A DNA stretch of 64,000 nt, from positions 4,526,001-4,590,000 of the forward strand of contig CAXXXS010000001.1 in NCBI GenBank assembly GCA_963665085.2. Reading direction: 5' to 3'. Shown piece by piece: positions 45,176 to 54,651 of this stretch. Made by a program: the position numbers and the translations under genes. This stretch comes from G963665085 sp963665085. Its GTDB lineage: Bacteria > Bacteroidota > Bacteroidia > Bacteroidales > JAAAOM01. Under the pieces are notes generated by a model. That model worked only from the letters and a program-made list of their open reading frames with translations, did no database searches and was not told where the DNA came from. Each line of letters starts with the position of its first letter. The stretch's first letter is position 1.

Positions 45176-48100
45176 ATGAAAATAAAAGAAGTATTGATCT
45201 CTGTACTATTATTAACACTCACAAGCAGTGTTTTTTCTCAGGTTACTGCCTCCTTTACAGCAGATGTATCCTCAGGCTGTTCTCCCTTAAAAGTTAGTTT
45301 TTCTAATAACAGTATTGGCTCAAATCTGGTATATGTGTGGAATTTTGGCAATGGTAATTCCTCCGTTGATGAAAATCCACAGGCAATCTATACAAATCCG
45401 GGGACATATACTGTTACACTCAGTGTCTCTGATGGTTCAAATTCGGATGAGGCATCAATAAATATTATTGTATTTGCTAGTCCGGTTGCTAATTTTAACA
45501 CAGATTCAGAACGTGGCTGTAGTCCCTTAGATGTTCAATTTCAAAATACAACAACATTAGGTGATGCCCCAATTGAGACATTCAACTGGGATTTTCGCTC
45601 TGGCTTTATTGATAACAATGAAAATCCTACATATACGTATACTTCTTCAGGCAAATATGATGTATATCTTGAGGTTGTAGATACCAATGGCTGTAGCAGT
45701 TTCAAAGAAGAACAAGAATTTATTGAGGTCGTCAATTCACCGAGTTCAATCTTTACAATGTCTCCCAATACAGCTTGTAGTGCCCCATCAGAAGTTAATT
45801 TCTCAAACTTATCGTCAGGTACCGGAACATTAACATATAATTGGAGCTATGGAGATGGCGAAACATCAACAGAAAAATCGCCGGCTCATACTTTTACCGA
45901 TATCGCTGATTACGTAGTTAAGCTTACAGTAAATTCTGTAGATTATGGTTGTTCAACTTCAACAACAAAACTATTTCAAATAAAAGATATAATTGCAGAC
46001 GGCTCTCTTATACAGGATGGACAAAAAATTAATGATGGTGATTTTATTTGTCCTGGAGAAATTACTTATAAAAGTACATCATCGGGGACAGAAAATCTTT
46101 ACTGGTTATTTGGAGATGGAGAAGTTTCTTATGCTAAAGAAGGGACTCATGCTTACACCAAAGGGGGAAAATACAAAGTTATGCTTATAGCAGACCCGGG
46201 TAATATTTGCGCAGACACCATTAGTTGGGAACTTGATATTGATTCTATAAACGCAAACTTTTCTTTTGCTCCTGAAAACTCTTGTAATTCAACAACCAAT
46301 GTTGAATTTACAGATTCTTCGGTTAATGCAGTGAGTTGGTTATGGGAATTTAATGATGGGACTACTTCAACTTTACAAAATCCTACCCATACTTTTTTTG
46401 TTTCGGCCAACTCAGATGAATATGCAGTAAATCAGGCTGAAAATTTTATAAATGAATTAACAGTTGAAAGTGAAAACGGATGTAGTCATTCAATCCAAAA
46501 AGGTTTTATTGTAAAATTACCAACAGCAAAAATTTATGCCGATACATTAAAAGGATGTTTTCCTTTAACAGTCAATTTCACTCAAGAGAGTATATCGGAA
46601 CAACCCATCATAGATTATACATGGATATTTGGAGATGGAGATAGTTCCTCAGGAACTATTGACTCATTATTTCACACTTATAATACGAATGGTGAGTATG
46701 ATGCTAAACTTATTATTACAAATGAAAATGGATGTGTAGATACATCATACCATTTAACAATTGAAGTGGGTAAAGAATTATCTCCCGATTTCACAATTTC
46801 ATCGGATAATGTTTGTCAAAATGAAACAATAACATTTACAGATAATACACCGGAAAGCAATCTTATTGATATCTGGAACTATAAAGTAAACCAGGAATCA
46901 GTTATTTTATCTGAACTTCCAAATAATAATTGGGAGGTTAGCACTGATACTGGTTATGTTGATTTAAGTTTAAGGGTAGTATATAATGGTTGCGAATCTG
47001 AAGTAACGAAAAAAAATTTTCTATATAGTAAAGGTCCAGTTGCTGATTTTGAATTTCAATTCGATTGTGAAACTCCACTGGTTTACAATTTTATTTCAAA
47101 ATCTTTAAAACATGATTCGTTTCAATGGGATTTTGGAGATGGAAATACTGAAACAAGTGAATTAAATCCACAACATACTTACTCAGAAAGTGCAAACAGA
47201 ACGGCCAAACTAATTTTAAGCAATGGAGTTTGTAGCGATACTGTTGAAAGGGAACTTAAAATAAGACAACCTAATGCTACTATATCTGCAATTGATAATG
47301 CATGCTCTGGAGATTCTGTTTTGTTTGATCCGACAGGTTCATATGAACAGGTAGACTATTGCTATGAGAAATATTTCTGGAATTTTAATGATACATCACT
47401 CAATAATGTCCGAACCTCAGATGATAGTCTTTATTATGTTTTTAATAAAGGAGGAGAATACGATATTGATCTAATAACATCCTATGATAATGGTTGTATG
47501 GATACTGCAATACATCATATTCAGATTTTTTGTCCGACATTAAAGTTTAAAGTCGATTCTTTTGTAGGTTGTGCTCCTATTGAGATATTTTTCAATGATT
47601 CTTCTGAAGAATATGTACACGAAATGAAAGAATGGAGTATTAATTATGGTGATGGCATTGATTCTACATATTATAGCAAACAAGAAGCATTTAGTCACGT
47701 TTATTCAGAAATAGGAAATTTTACCCTTGAATTTTCAATCACTGATACAATTGGATGTACTGCAATTTTGACTGAAACGATTGATATAGGTAATCCAACA
47801 GCACATTTCAGTACTCTGACAAGCACAGAAATATGTGCAGGAAATCCAGTAATTTTCGCATCTTCATCTGAATATAGAGACAGTGTAATCTGGGATTTTG
47901 GTGATGGAATAATCTCAAATGATACCGCAAGTATAATTACTCATAAATACGATAGTGTGGGTAATTTCCAAACCAAACTTATTGTTTTTGAATATGGTTG
48001 CTCTGATACAATTCAGGATTTAATAAAAGTTCAAAAGGCAGATGCATTTTTTACCGCCAGTGATACCTTTTTTAATTGTTATCCGAAAGAAATAACATTT

Positions 48101-49522
48101 AACCATGCCGATTTACGTAGTGATATTCATTACGGGAGATGGGAATTTGGTTACAAAGAAAACTATTCTGAATATGATTCAACAAGAAAATTCACGTATC
48201 CACTTCCCGGTGAATATACCATAAGCCTGGATATAGAAACAACTTTTGGCTGTGAAGACAAATACGAAAGAAAAATTGTATTGACAGGCCCCCAGGCTGA
48301 ATATAGTATTACTCCAGATTCGGCTTGTAGCGGACAATTAATAAACTTTTCAATTATAGATACAACAGATGTATATAGCTTTGAGTGGGATCTGGGTGAT
48401 GGTAAAGTCGTTAAAGGAAATCCTATATCTCATTCATATAGTAAAATGGGGGTTATTTACACCAAACTCTATCTACAGGGAGATTCATTAGGAGCCTGTA
48501 TACCACCTCCAGTAGAAGATAGTTTATATATTTTTGAACTCGAAGCAGATATTGGTCTTGAAGACTCATCGCTTTGTGCTCAAACAGATATTGTTTTTAC
48601 AAATGAAACTTATGGGCAGACATCTATGTCTTGGGATTTTGGAGATGGTAGTACTTCTGCAGAAAATGAACCCAGCCATATTTTTTCACCTGGAAATTAC
48701 AAAATCAGTTTAATTGCTGAGAACGATCACAATTGTAAAGACACAATAGGATACAATGTAATTGTGCATCCGCTTCCGCAGATTAGCCTGAGTGAGGATA
48801 CGTTAATTTGTTTTGGAGATAAAACAATACTAAATGCAACAGGTGGTGATAAAATAGTTTGGTCCCCAATTAGCTCACTTTCTCACAGCACAGCTTATAT
48901 AACAGAAGCATCACCAGATTCCTCCACACTATATTTAGCTGTTGTAACAGATACAACAACAGGCTGTACTAGTTCCGGGCAAATAGAAATTGAAGTTCAA
49001 CAAGTTCCAAATGTTAGTGTCTATCCATTATCTCAATCAATAATTGTTGGAGAAGAAATTCAGTTTACTGTAGATTCTGTTTCGGGCAATATCTATGATT
49101 GGTTCCCATCAGAATATTTCAACTGTCCATCATGTGCTAATGCAATTGCCGTTCCAGGTAAGACCACAACACTAGTGCTAACTGTAAAAGATATCAACAA
49201 TTGTTTTGTTATCCCTTATTCTATTGATGTTGAGGTAGAAGAAAAATATTCTGTTGATGTCCCTACTGCATTCACACCAAATGGGGATGGAATAAATGAT
49301 ATTATTTATGTAAATGGTTGGGGAATAAAAAGCCTGGTCTCATTTAGAATTTTTAACAGATGGGGAAACGAAGTGTTCTTTTCAGAAGATATTGAACAAG
49401 GATGGGATGGAACCTATAAAGGAAAACTCCAGGCTGTAGATACATATGTTTATGTTGTAGAAGTAGAAAAATACGATGGAACTACAATGAAGAAAACAGG
49501 AACAATTACTCTTTTACAATAA
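45176..49522 (+). CDS. Giant PKD-repeat surface protein with gliding-motility C-terminal domain
   Basis: A 1448-residue secreted protein. The signal peptide (1-21, ending SVFSQ) is followed by about thirteen PKD-type repeats, recognised by the W-D/N-F-G-D-G core (for example VWNFGNGNSS, YTWIFGDGDSS, FQWDFGDGN, MSWDFGDGST), each about 85-110 residues with a conserved Cys near the start of most units. A short unrelated domain precedes the C-terminal gliding-motility-associated domain (type B T9SS CTD): VPTAFTPNGDGINDIIYV, FRIFNRWGNEVFF and GWDGTYKGKLQ. It is probably surface-anchored through PorP/SprF. It is divergent from that gene and has its own terminator. Confidence 0.92.
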   Translation: MKIKEVLISVLLLTLTSSVFSQVTASFTADVSSGCSPLKVSFSNNSIGSNLVYVWNFGNGNSSVDENPQAIYTNPGTYTVTLSVSDGSNSDEASINIIVFASPVANFNTDSERGCSPLDVQFQNTTTLGDAPIETFNWDFRSGFIDNNENPTYTYTSSGKYDVYLEVVDTNGCSSFKEEQEFIEVVNSPSSIFTMSPNTACSAPSEVNFSNLSSGTGTLTYNWSYGDGETSTEKSPAHTFTDIADYVVKLTVNSVDYGCSTSTTKLFQIKDIIADGSLIQDGQKINDGDFICPGEITYKSTSSGTENLYWLFGDGEVSYAKEGTHAYTKGGKYKVMLIADPGNICADTISWELDIDSINANFSFAPENSCNSTTNVEFTDSSVNAVSWLWEFNDGTTSTLQNPTHTFFVSANSDEYAVNQAENFINELTVESENGCSHSIQKGFIVKLPTAKIYADTLKGCFPLTVNFTQESISEQPIIDYTWIFGDGDSSSGTIDSLFHTYNTNGEYDAKLIITNENGCVDTSYHLTIEVGKELSPDFTISSDNVCQNETITFTDNTPESNLIDIWNYKVNQESVILSELPNNNWEVSTDTGYVDLSLRVVYNGCESEVTKKNFLYSKGPVADFEFQFDCETPLVYNFISKSLKHDSFQWDFGDGNTETSELNPQHTYSESANRTAKLILSNGVCSDTVERELKIRQPNATISAIDNACSGDSVLFDPTGSYEQVDYCYEKYFWNFNDTSLNNVRTSDDSLYYVFNKGGEYDIDLITSYDNGCMDTAIHHIQIFCPTLKFKVDSFVGCAPIEIFFNDSSEEYVHEMKEWSINYGDGIDSTYYSKQEAFSHVYSEIGNFTLEFSITDTIGCTAILTETIDIGNPTAHFSTLTSTEICAGNPVIFASSSEYRDSVIWDFGDGIISNDTASIITHKYDSVGNFQTKLIVFEYGCSDTIQDLIKVQKADAFFTASDTFFNCYPKEITFNHADLRSDIHYGRWEFGYKENYSEYDSTRKFTYPLPGEYTISLDIETTFGCEDKYERKIVLTGPQAEYSITPDSACSGQLINFSIIDTTDVYSFEWDLGDGKVVKGNPISHSYSKMGVIYTKLYLQGDSLGACIPPPVEDSLYIFELEADIGLEDSSLCAQTDIVFTNETYGQTSMSWDFGDGSTSAENEPSHIFSPGNYKISLIAENDHNCKDTIGYNVIVHPLPQISLSEDTLICFGDKTILNATGGDKIVWSPISSLSHSTAYITEASPDSSTLYLAVVTDTTTGCTSSGQIEIEVQQVPNVSVYPLSQSIIVGEEIQFTVDSVSGNIYDWFPSEYFNCPSCANAIAVPGKTTTLVLTVKDINNCFVIPYSIDVEVEEKYSVDVPTAFTPNGDGINDIIYVNGWGIKSLVSFRIFNRWGNEVFFSEDIEQGWDGTYKGKLQAVDTYVYVVEVEKYDGTTMKKTGTITLLQ

Positions 49523-49530
49523 CAAAATAA

Positions 49531-49556
49531 AAAATCCGGTCTTTTGACCGGATTTT
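49531..49556. terminator. Terminator after the PKD protein gene
   Basis: A perfect 11-bp stem (AAAATCCGGTC / GACCGGATTTT) with a TTTT loop, 9 bp past the stop at 49522 and 30 bp from the convergent gene ending at 49586. It is T-rich on one side and A-rich on the other, so it can act on both strands. A C-rich run (CCCTCCCCCC) follows. Confidence 0.85.
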
Positions 49557-49585
49557 CCCTCCCCCCAATAAACATCATGAAAAAA

Positions 49586-49972
49586 CTACTCCACTAACCA
49601 CTCTTTTGCTTCTTCTATATTATCAAACGCTTTTATATCTTTGTTTAACACACTATTCAGCATATTCAGAAATATCATTTTCGACTTTTTTAATCCGACG
49701 ACTGCCCGCTTTTTTGTTATTGGAGCTAACTTCTGAATAAACTCGTCTAACATCTCAACAGCCTTACCAAAGACAAAGCTATTTGATAAGTCTATCAGTA
49801 ATAGAATATCTTTCTTATTATAATTTTTGATATGTATCTCACTATAAATACTAGCTTGATCCACGGCATCTATTAAGTCATAGATAACCTTTCTCTCAGA
49901 ATAATCTACGTGATATATTTCTTTGCCTTGATATTCAACAAAACTCGCGCAAGCTTTAGTTACTACAGCCAT
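49586..49972 (-). CDS. STAS/SpoIIAA-like protein
   Basis: A 128-residue cytoplasmic protein with alternating strands and helices in STAS order: YQGKEIYHVDYSE, then DILLLIDLSNSF (the strand before the usual phosphorylatable Ser/Thr helix), then FVFGKAVEMLDEFIQK and RAVVGLKKSKMIFLNMLN, with a final FDNIEEAKEWLVE helix typical of SpoIIAA-like/DUF-type STAS proteins. Whether Ser in SNSF is phosphorylated is unknown. No sigma or kinase gene is adjacent. It stands alone and converges on the PKD gene. Confidence 0.62.
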   Translation of the reverse strand: MAVVTKACASFVEYQGKEIYHVDYSERKVIYDLIDAVDQASIYSEIHIKNYNKKDILLLIDLSNSFVFGKAVEMLDEFIQKLAPITKKRAVVGLKKSKMIFLNMLNSVLNKDIKAFDNIEEAKEWLVE

Positions 49973-50191
49973 TGTAATAAATTATTTATGCAAATTTAAA
50001 ACGTAATCTTTCCCAAATAAATGGTGTTAACGTGTATTTTAAAAATTTAAACACTCAATAATTATTGGGTAATTACCGTTAAAATATTTACGCTAAACAC
50101 CGTCAAATTACGTTTTAGCTTTGTGGTGATAGGCTTGTAGCAAATAATTTGATTTTTCTTTCAACAGAAAAAACTGTTTATTTTGCATTTA

Positions 50192-51328
50192 TCAGACACT
50201 CTTTGACATAAAACGCTTAGTAAGCCATTTTCTTACTGGTTCGTCATACAATTTCACACAAGCATAAGAAATAATAATACTTCCAATAAAGACCAACGCA
50301 CCAACAGGTAACCCTTTTGTTACTTCTACCTGATTGTTTACGGCCCACGACATAAAAATATACATTACCGGATAATGTGTAATATATAAAGGATAGGATA
50401 TATCACCGAGGAACTTCGAAATTTTTGAAGTTGTTTTACCCGTTATTTCACCACTAGCGCCAAGGTATACGATTAATGGAAAAATAAAAATAATTGATAA
50501 CGAATCATATAATCCATTCATCCATAAATTTTCTTTTCCACCAATCCGGGGCATTGCAAGAATTAAAACCAGTAGAACACTACACCATAAAAATGCAAGT
50601 TTTATTTGACCCGGTTTTACTATTCTGGATAATAACAATCCAGCAAAAAATGGATAAAGCAAACGAGTAAAACCTATACGTAATTGAGCAGGATCTATTG
50701 CCCACCCTCCTATTACATCGCCATTAGGACTGGTCACAGCCAGATGAATGAGTGCAATTCCTGTAAGTACAACAAAAATTGCTAAGATTGTTTTTGGTAA
50801 TTTACGAAAGATTAAGGCATATAGAATATTTGCAATGTATTCAAAAAATAGTGACCAGGCAGGGCCATCAAGTGGATGCATTTCATCCCATCCCCTGATT
50901 TCCAGAGAATTTGGAACTGGGAGTAAGGTAAAACCAATCAACATTACGACTAGCAATTTCCAAAGTGGAGTTTCATCTATTGTTGGCCACATAACACCAC
51001 CTTGCAGGTAAAACGTTGCAGCTCCGATAATCATTCCAACGATTATCATTGGATGAAGACGAATTAACCGTCGTTTAAAAAATCCTTTTAGTGTCATTTT
51101 TCCCCATTTATCATCATAAGCATAACCAATAACAAAACCAGAAAGAACAAAGAAAAAATCTACAGCTAAATAACCGTGGTTGATTATTTGTTTTGTATGA
51201 TCCCCACCTGAAAAAATTTCAAGAATATGGAACATTACAACAATTAAAGCGGCAACGCCGCGCAAAGCATCAAGTATTTCGTAATGTTTTTTTGTATCTG
51301 TAAATGTAATAGAGGAAGCTTTTTGCAT
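50192..51328 (-). CDS. Acyltransferase family 3 membrane protein (OafA-like)
   Basis: A 378-residue integral membrane O-acyltransferase. The family N-terminus is visible: ILDALRGVAALIVVMFHI with the catalytic-type His, then DFFFVLSGFVIGYAYDD and FFKRRLIRLHPM. About ten hydrophobic helices follow, with DGPAWSLFFEYIAN near the middle and ISYPLYITHYPVMY near the end. It transfers acyl groups, often acetyl, to sugars of surface glycans. The substrate is unknown, with no glycan cluster next door. It is divergent from the SIS-domain gene. Confidence 0.88.
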   Translation of the reverse strand: MQKASSITFTDTKKHYEILDALRGVAALIVVMFHILEIFSGGDHTKQIINHGYLAVDFFFVLSGFVIGYAYDDKWGKMTLKGFFKRRLIRLHPMIIVGMIIGAATFYLQGGVMWPTIDETPLWKLLVVMLIGFTLLPVPNSLEIRGWDEMHPLDGPAWSLFFEYIANILYALIFRKLPKTILAIFVVLTGIALIHLAVTSPNGDVIGGWAIDPAQLRIGFTRLLYPFFAGLLLSRIVKPGQIKLAFLWCSVLLVLILAMPRIGGKENLWMNGLYDSLSIIFIFPLIVYLGASGEITGKTTSKISKFLGDISYPLYITHYPVMYIFMSWAVNNQVEVTKGLPVGALVFIGSIIISYACVKLYDEPVRKWLTKRFMSKSV

Positions 51329-51468
51329 TTTATTAATAGTTTATAAATTAGAGTATAATATCTTTATTAATGGCCGCTAAAAATAACTAAAAGTTAAAAT
51401 AAATAGCTTAACATTTTTTTAATTTGATTTTAACTGTGAATATTATTTTCATTTCAATACAAAGCTTA

Positions 51469-51476
51469 TATATTTG
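51469..51476 (+). promoter_or_regulatory. -7 element for the SIS-domain isomerase gene
   Basis: TATATTTG matches TAnnTTTG exactly, 18 bp before the ATG at 51495. A possible TTG start at 51474 sits within this box, which supports the ATG start. The -33 region is poor. Confidence 0.5.
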
Positions 51477-51494
51477 CGTGCTTTAAAAATTACA

Positions 51495-52088
51495 ATGGAA
51501 GAGATAAGGCAAATTATAGAAACAGAAGCCTCGGCAATTAAGAACATACCTGTTAATGATTCCTTTTATAAGGCTATTGAACTGATGCATCATCAAATTC
51601 ATGTTAAAGGAGGAAAATTAATAACAAGTGGTATGGGTAAAGCCGGGCAAATTGCTCACAATATATCAACAACTTTTAGCTCGACTGGAACCCCTGCAGT
51701 ATTTCTACATCCTAGCGAAGCTCAACACGGTGACTTAGGAATCCTTAGAGAAAATGATATTATGTTATTAATCTCAAATTCAGGAAAAACCCGAGAGATC
51801 CTTGAATTAATGATTCTAAAAGAAAACTTAGTACCGGGGACAAAAACAATTGTAATTACGGCAAACCCTGAAAGTGAACTAGGAAAATTCGCAGATGTTG
51901 TTATTTCAACTGGAAATCCTCCAGAAGTCTGCCCTCTTGATCTAAGCCCTACTACATCTACAACAACCATGACTGTTATTGGTGACATATTAGTTGTTTT
52001 ACTGATGAAGAAAATAAACTTCACAAAACAAGATTATGCAAAAAGGCACCATGGTGGTTATCTTGGTGAAAAATCAAGAATGAAATAA
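51495..52088 (+). CDS. SIS-domain sugar phosphate isomerase (arabinose-5-phosphate isomerase-like)
   Basis: A 197-residue cytoplasmic SIS-domain protein resembling KdsD/GutQ. Visible are KLITSGMGKAGQIAHNISTT, FLHPSEAQHGDLG and LLISNSGKTREILEL, with PLDLSPTTSTTTMT near the end. Unlike classical arabinose-5-phosphate isomerases it has no CBS pair after the SIS domain. Substrate could be arabinose-5-phosphate or another phosphosugar. The start is the ATG at 51495, because the longer TTG frame runs into the promoter. Same strand as an isochorismatase and a PfkB kinase downstream. Confidence 0.85.
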   Translation: MEEIRQIIETEASAIKNIPVNDSFYKAIELMHHQIHVKGGKLITSGMGKAGQIAHNISTTFSSTGTPAVFLHPSEAQHGDLGILRENDIMLLISNSGKTREILELMILKENLVPGTKTIVITANPESELGKFADVVISTGNPPEVCPLDLSPTTSTTTMTVIGDILVVLLMKKINFTKQDYAKRHHGGYLGEKSRMK

Positions 52089-52220
52089 TATAAAACTATT
52101 TAATGTAAAGAAAGCAGTCGCTTATATTCAATAACCGTCTATAAATAAAACAAAGCCAGAAGTAGTAAACCTGAGTCAATCAATTAACGTTATTTAATAA
52201 AATCAGGAAAAGAATAAGTC

Positions 52221-52763
52221 ATGAGAATTCTAAAGGAAAATGTAGTAGGTGTTATGGTTGATATTCAAGAAAAACTTCAACCTCATATGTTTGATAGTGA
52301 CAAACTTCTCAGTAACTCAAAAATACTATTGCAAGGACTTCTGGCTCTTGATATTCCAATTCTGGTAACCCAACAATACTCAAAGGGTTTGGGAAATACT
52401 TTATCTGAATTATCAAGTATTTTAGGAGATTATAACTACACAGAAAAATTAACATTTAGCTGCTGTGGTGAACCATCTTTTCTTCGTTCAATAACAGACC
52501 ATAAACGAGAGTATGTAATTCTTTTTGGAATAGAAACTCATGTATGCGTCCTTCAAACAGCTATAGATTTGTTAGAACGTGGATTTTTCCCTATCATAAT
52601 TGAAGATTGCGTTTCTTCAAGAAAGGAAAACGACAAGAAAATTGCACTTCAAAGAATAAAAGATGAAGGAGGAATAATATCAACATATGAATCTATCCTT
52701 TTTGAATTATGTCAATCAGCAGAGGATCCGGTTTTTAAAACTATTTCCAAACTGGTAAAATAA
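52221..52763 (+). CDS. Isochorismatase-family cysteine hydrolase
   Basis: A 180-residue cytoplasmic hydrolase. The catalytic triad positions are seen as Asp in VGVMVDIQEKL, Lys in YTEKLTFSCC and Cys in LFGIETHVCVLQTA. The family includes nicotinamidase, isochorismatase and YcaC-type enzymes. The short YcaC-like pattern fits an amidohydrolase of unknown substrate. It lies 132 bp after the SIS-domain gene and 65 bp before the PfkB kinase on the same strand. Confidence 0.88.
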   Translation: MRILKENVVGVMVDIQEKLQPHMFDSDKLLSNSKILLQGLLALDIPILVTQQYSKGLGNTLSELSSILGDYNYTEKLTFSCCGEPSFLRSITDHKREYVILFGIETHVCVLQTAIDLLERGFFPIIIEDCVSSRKENDKKIALQRIKDEGGIISTYESILFELCQSAEDPVFKTISKLVK

Positions 52764-52828
52764 TATTTGATAAGTTTTTTGTAAATTTCATAAACAATAT
52801 TTGAATTTATATCATTGATTAAAAAGCT

Positions 52829-53755
52829 GTGAGAAAAGTATACACAATTGGAGAAACTGTTCTTGATATTCTTTTTCGTAATAACGAACCTGTAACATCA
52901 AAAGCTGGCGGTTCTTGTTTAAATAGTTCTGTAACATTAGGCCGTTTAGGAATTGATGTCCATTTTATAAGTGAGTATGGATTGGATGAAGTTGGTAATT
53001 TTATTGACACATTCCTTAATCAAAATAATGTTTCTACCGAATATGTATATCGTTATCATGGTGGTAAATCTGCATTAGCCCTTGCTTTTCTTAATGAGAA
53101 TAATGATGCCAGTTACGATTTTTACAAATTATACCCAGAAAAAAGGTTAAACGTATCTTTTCCTAAAATTAATCAGGATGATATCGTTCTATTTGGTTCT
53201 ATTTACGCTATTACTCCTGAGGTTAGAGATCAAATTATTTCATTTATTAAAGAAGCAAAAAAGAACAAAGCAATTGTAATTTACGATCCAAATTTCAGGA
53301 AAACATATCTGCATGATTTAAAGAAATTAATACCTCTCATAGAGGAAAACATCAGTTATTCAAGAATTATTCGTGGTTCGAACGAAGATTTTTCTTTTAT
53401 ATTGGGTGCTACAAATGCTGAAGAGGCTTATGATATGATTAAAGATAAAGTGAAATTTATGCTTTATACTGCGAATAAAAAAGGGGTAACCCTTATGACC
53501 CCAAAACTAAAAGAAACTTTCCCGGTAAAAAAGATTGACGCAATTAGTACCATCGGAGCCGGTGATAATTTTAATGCAGGAATAATTTTTTCTCTAATTC
53601 AAAAAGGTATCGGATATAAATCGCTTAATGATCTCACAGCAAATAACTGGCAAGTTATTATTGAAACAGCAGTAGAATTTGCGACGCATGTATGCCTTAG
53701 TTACGAAAATTATGTTTCCCAGGATTTTGCTAATGCATTTTTAAAAAAAAATTAA
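52829..53755 (+). CDS. PfkB-family carbohydrate kinase
   Basis: A 308-residue ribokinase-like enzyme. It starts at GTG (52829), no ATG being available upstream of the conserved VYTIGETVLDILFR. Signature regions are KAGGSCLNSSVTLGRLG (substrate site), NFRKTYLHDL and DAISTIGAGDNFNAGIIFSL, which holds the GAGD catalytic Asp and anion hole. The substrate is a sugar or nucleoside not readable from sequence; fructose or ribose types are possible. It ends in a 4-base overlap with the convergent EamA transporter gene. Confidence 0.88.
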   Translation: MRKVYTIGETVLDILFRNNEPVTSKAGGSCLNSSVTLGRLGIDVHFISEYGLDEVGNFIDTFLNQNNVSTEYVYRYHGGKSALALAFLNENNDASYDFYKLYPEKRLNVSFPKINQDDIVLFGSIYAITPEVRDQIISFIKEAKKNKAIVIYDPNFRKTYLHDLKKLIPLIEENISYSRIIRGSNEDFSFILGATNAEEAYDMIKDKVKFMLYTANKKGVTLMTPKLKETFPVKKIDAISTIGAGDNFNAGIIFSLIQKGIGYKSLNDLTANNWQVIIETAVEFATHVCLSYENYVSQDFANAFLKKN

Positions 53756-54648
53756 CTTCCAAATATTATTATCATTAAACCCGCTAGTATTCCAAGTAGA
53801 ATAAGAGCTTTCAATCGAATATTTTTTTCTTTAAAAAGTATTGCACCAAGACTAAAAGAAATGATAACACTTCCTCTTCTTAAAGCTGATATAAGTGAAA
53901 TTAAAGCTCCTGAATAAGATAATGCATAGAAATATGCAAAATCTGCTAATGATAAAACTAAACCTATACATGGTATTGTCCACTTCCAATGAAACTTAAA
54001 CTTTTCTCTTTTGGGGTACCAAAAGAATAGTATCCAAGGAGACAGAAAAACAATCATATAAAAAGAAAACCAGGCTTGAACAGCTAATCTGTTATAATTT
54101 TTAATTAGAAATTTATCATATAAACCAGAAATTGCACCTACAAGAGTAGCTAGTATAATAAAATATACCCATTTATTTCTATGAAAAACAATTCCTTCTT
54201 TTTTTCCCGTGATAGAGAAAAGATAGAAAAAAATAAACGTTACAATAAATCCAACCCACTGCCATGGTGATAATCTTTCCCCAAATATTATGATAGCACC
54301 TGTAAGTGTCCAGATTGGCCCTGTAGAACGGATTGGAGAAACTATAGTTACAGGTAAATTTTTTAACGCAAAATATGATAATATCCAAGATGTGCCAACA
54401 ATCACAGATTTTAAGAAAAATAATAAATGTTCTTTTAAAGTGACTTCAGGGACAAACAATTCGATGCTTTGATAATAATCAGGCGATAACCTTGAACCTA
54501 AAATCATTATAATAAAAGGGAGTGCACCAAATGTTGAAGCAAAAAATAAAACAGGTAATACTGCATTATCTTTTAACGAAATCTTTTTTAAAATATCATA
54601 TCCACCCAGCAATGCTGAGGATAATAAAGAAAGTAATAACCACTCCAT
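53752..54648 (-). CDS. EamA/DMT-family transporter
   Basis: A 298-residue membrane protein with ten hydrophobic helices in two EamA repeats. The first repeat ends PVTIVSPIRSTGPIWTLTGA with FGERLSPWQWVGFI, and the second ends GALISLISALRRGSVIISFS with FKEKNIRLKALILLGI. DMT proteins export or import small metabolites such as amino acids, nucleotide sugars or drugs. Substrate unknown. It is 3 bp downstream of the outer-membrane protein gene and probably co-transcribed with it. Confidence 0.87.
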   Translation of the reverse strand: MEWLLLSLLSSALLGGYDILKKISLKDNAVLPVLFFASTFGALPFIIMILGSRLSPDYYQSIELFVPEVTLKEHLLFFLKSVIVGTSWILSYFALKNLPVTIVSPIRSTGPIWTLTGAIIIFGERLSPWQWVGFIVTFIFFYLFSITGKKEGIVFHRNKWVYFIILATLVGAISGLYDKFLIKNYNRLAVQAWFSFYMIVFLSPWILFFWYPKREKFKFHWKWTIPCIGLVLSLADFAYFYALSYSGALISLISALRRGSVIISFSLGAILFKEKNIRLKALILLGILAGLMIIIFGS

Positions 54649-54651
54649 ATC

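Noticed and set aside
51474..51494. TTG start for the SIS-domain protein
   Set aside because: The TTG lies inside a TAnnTTTG box; the ATG at 51495 fits the family N-terminus.
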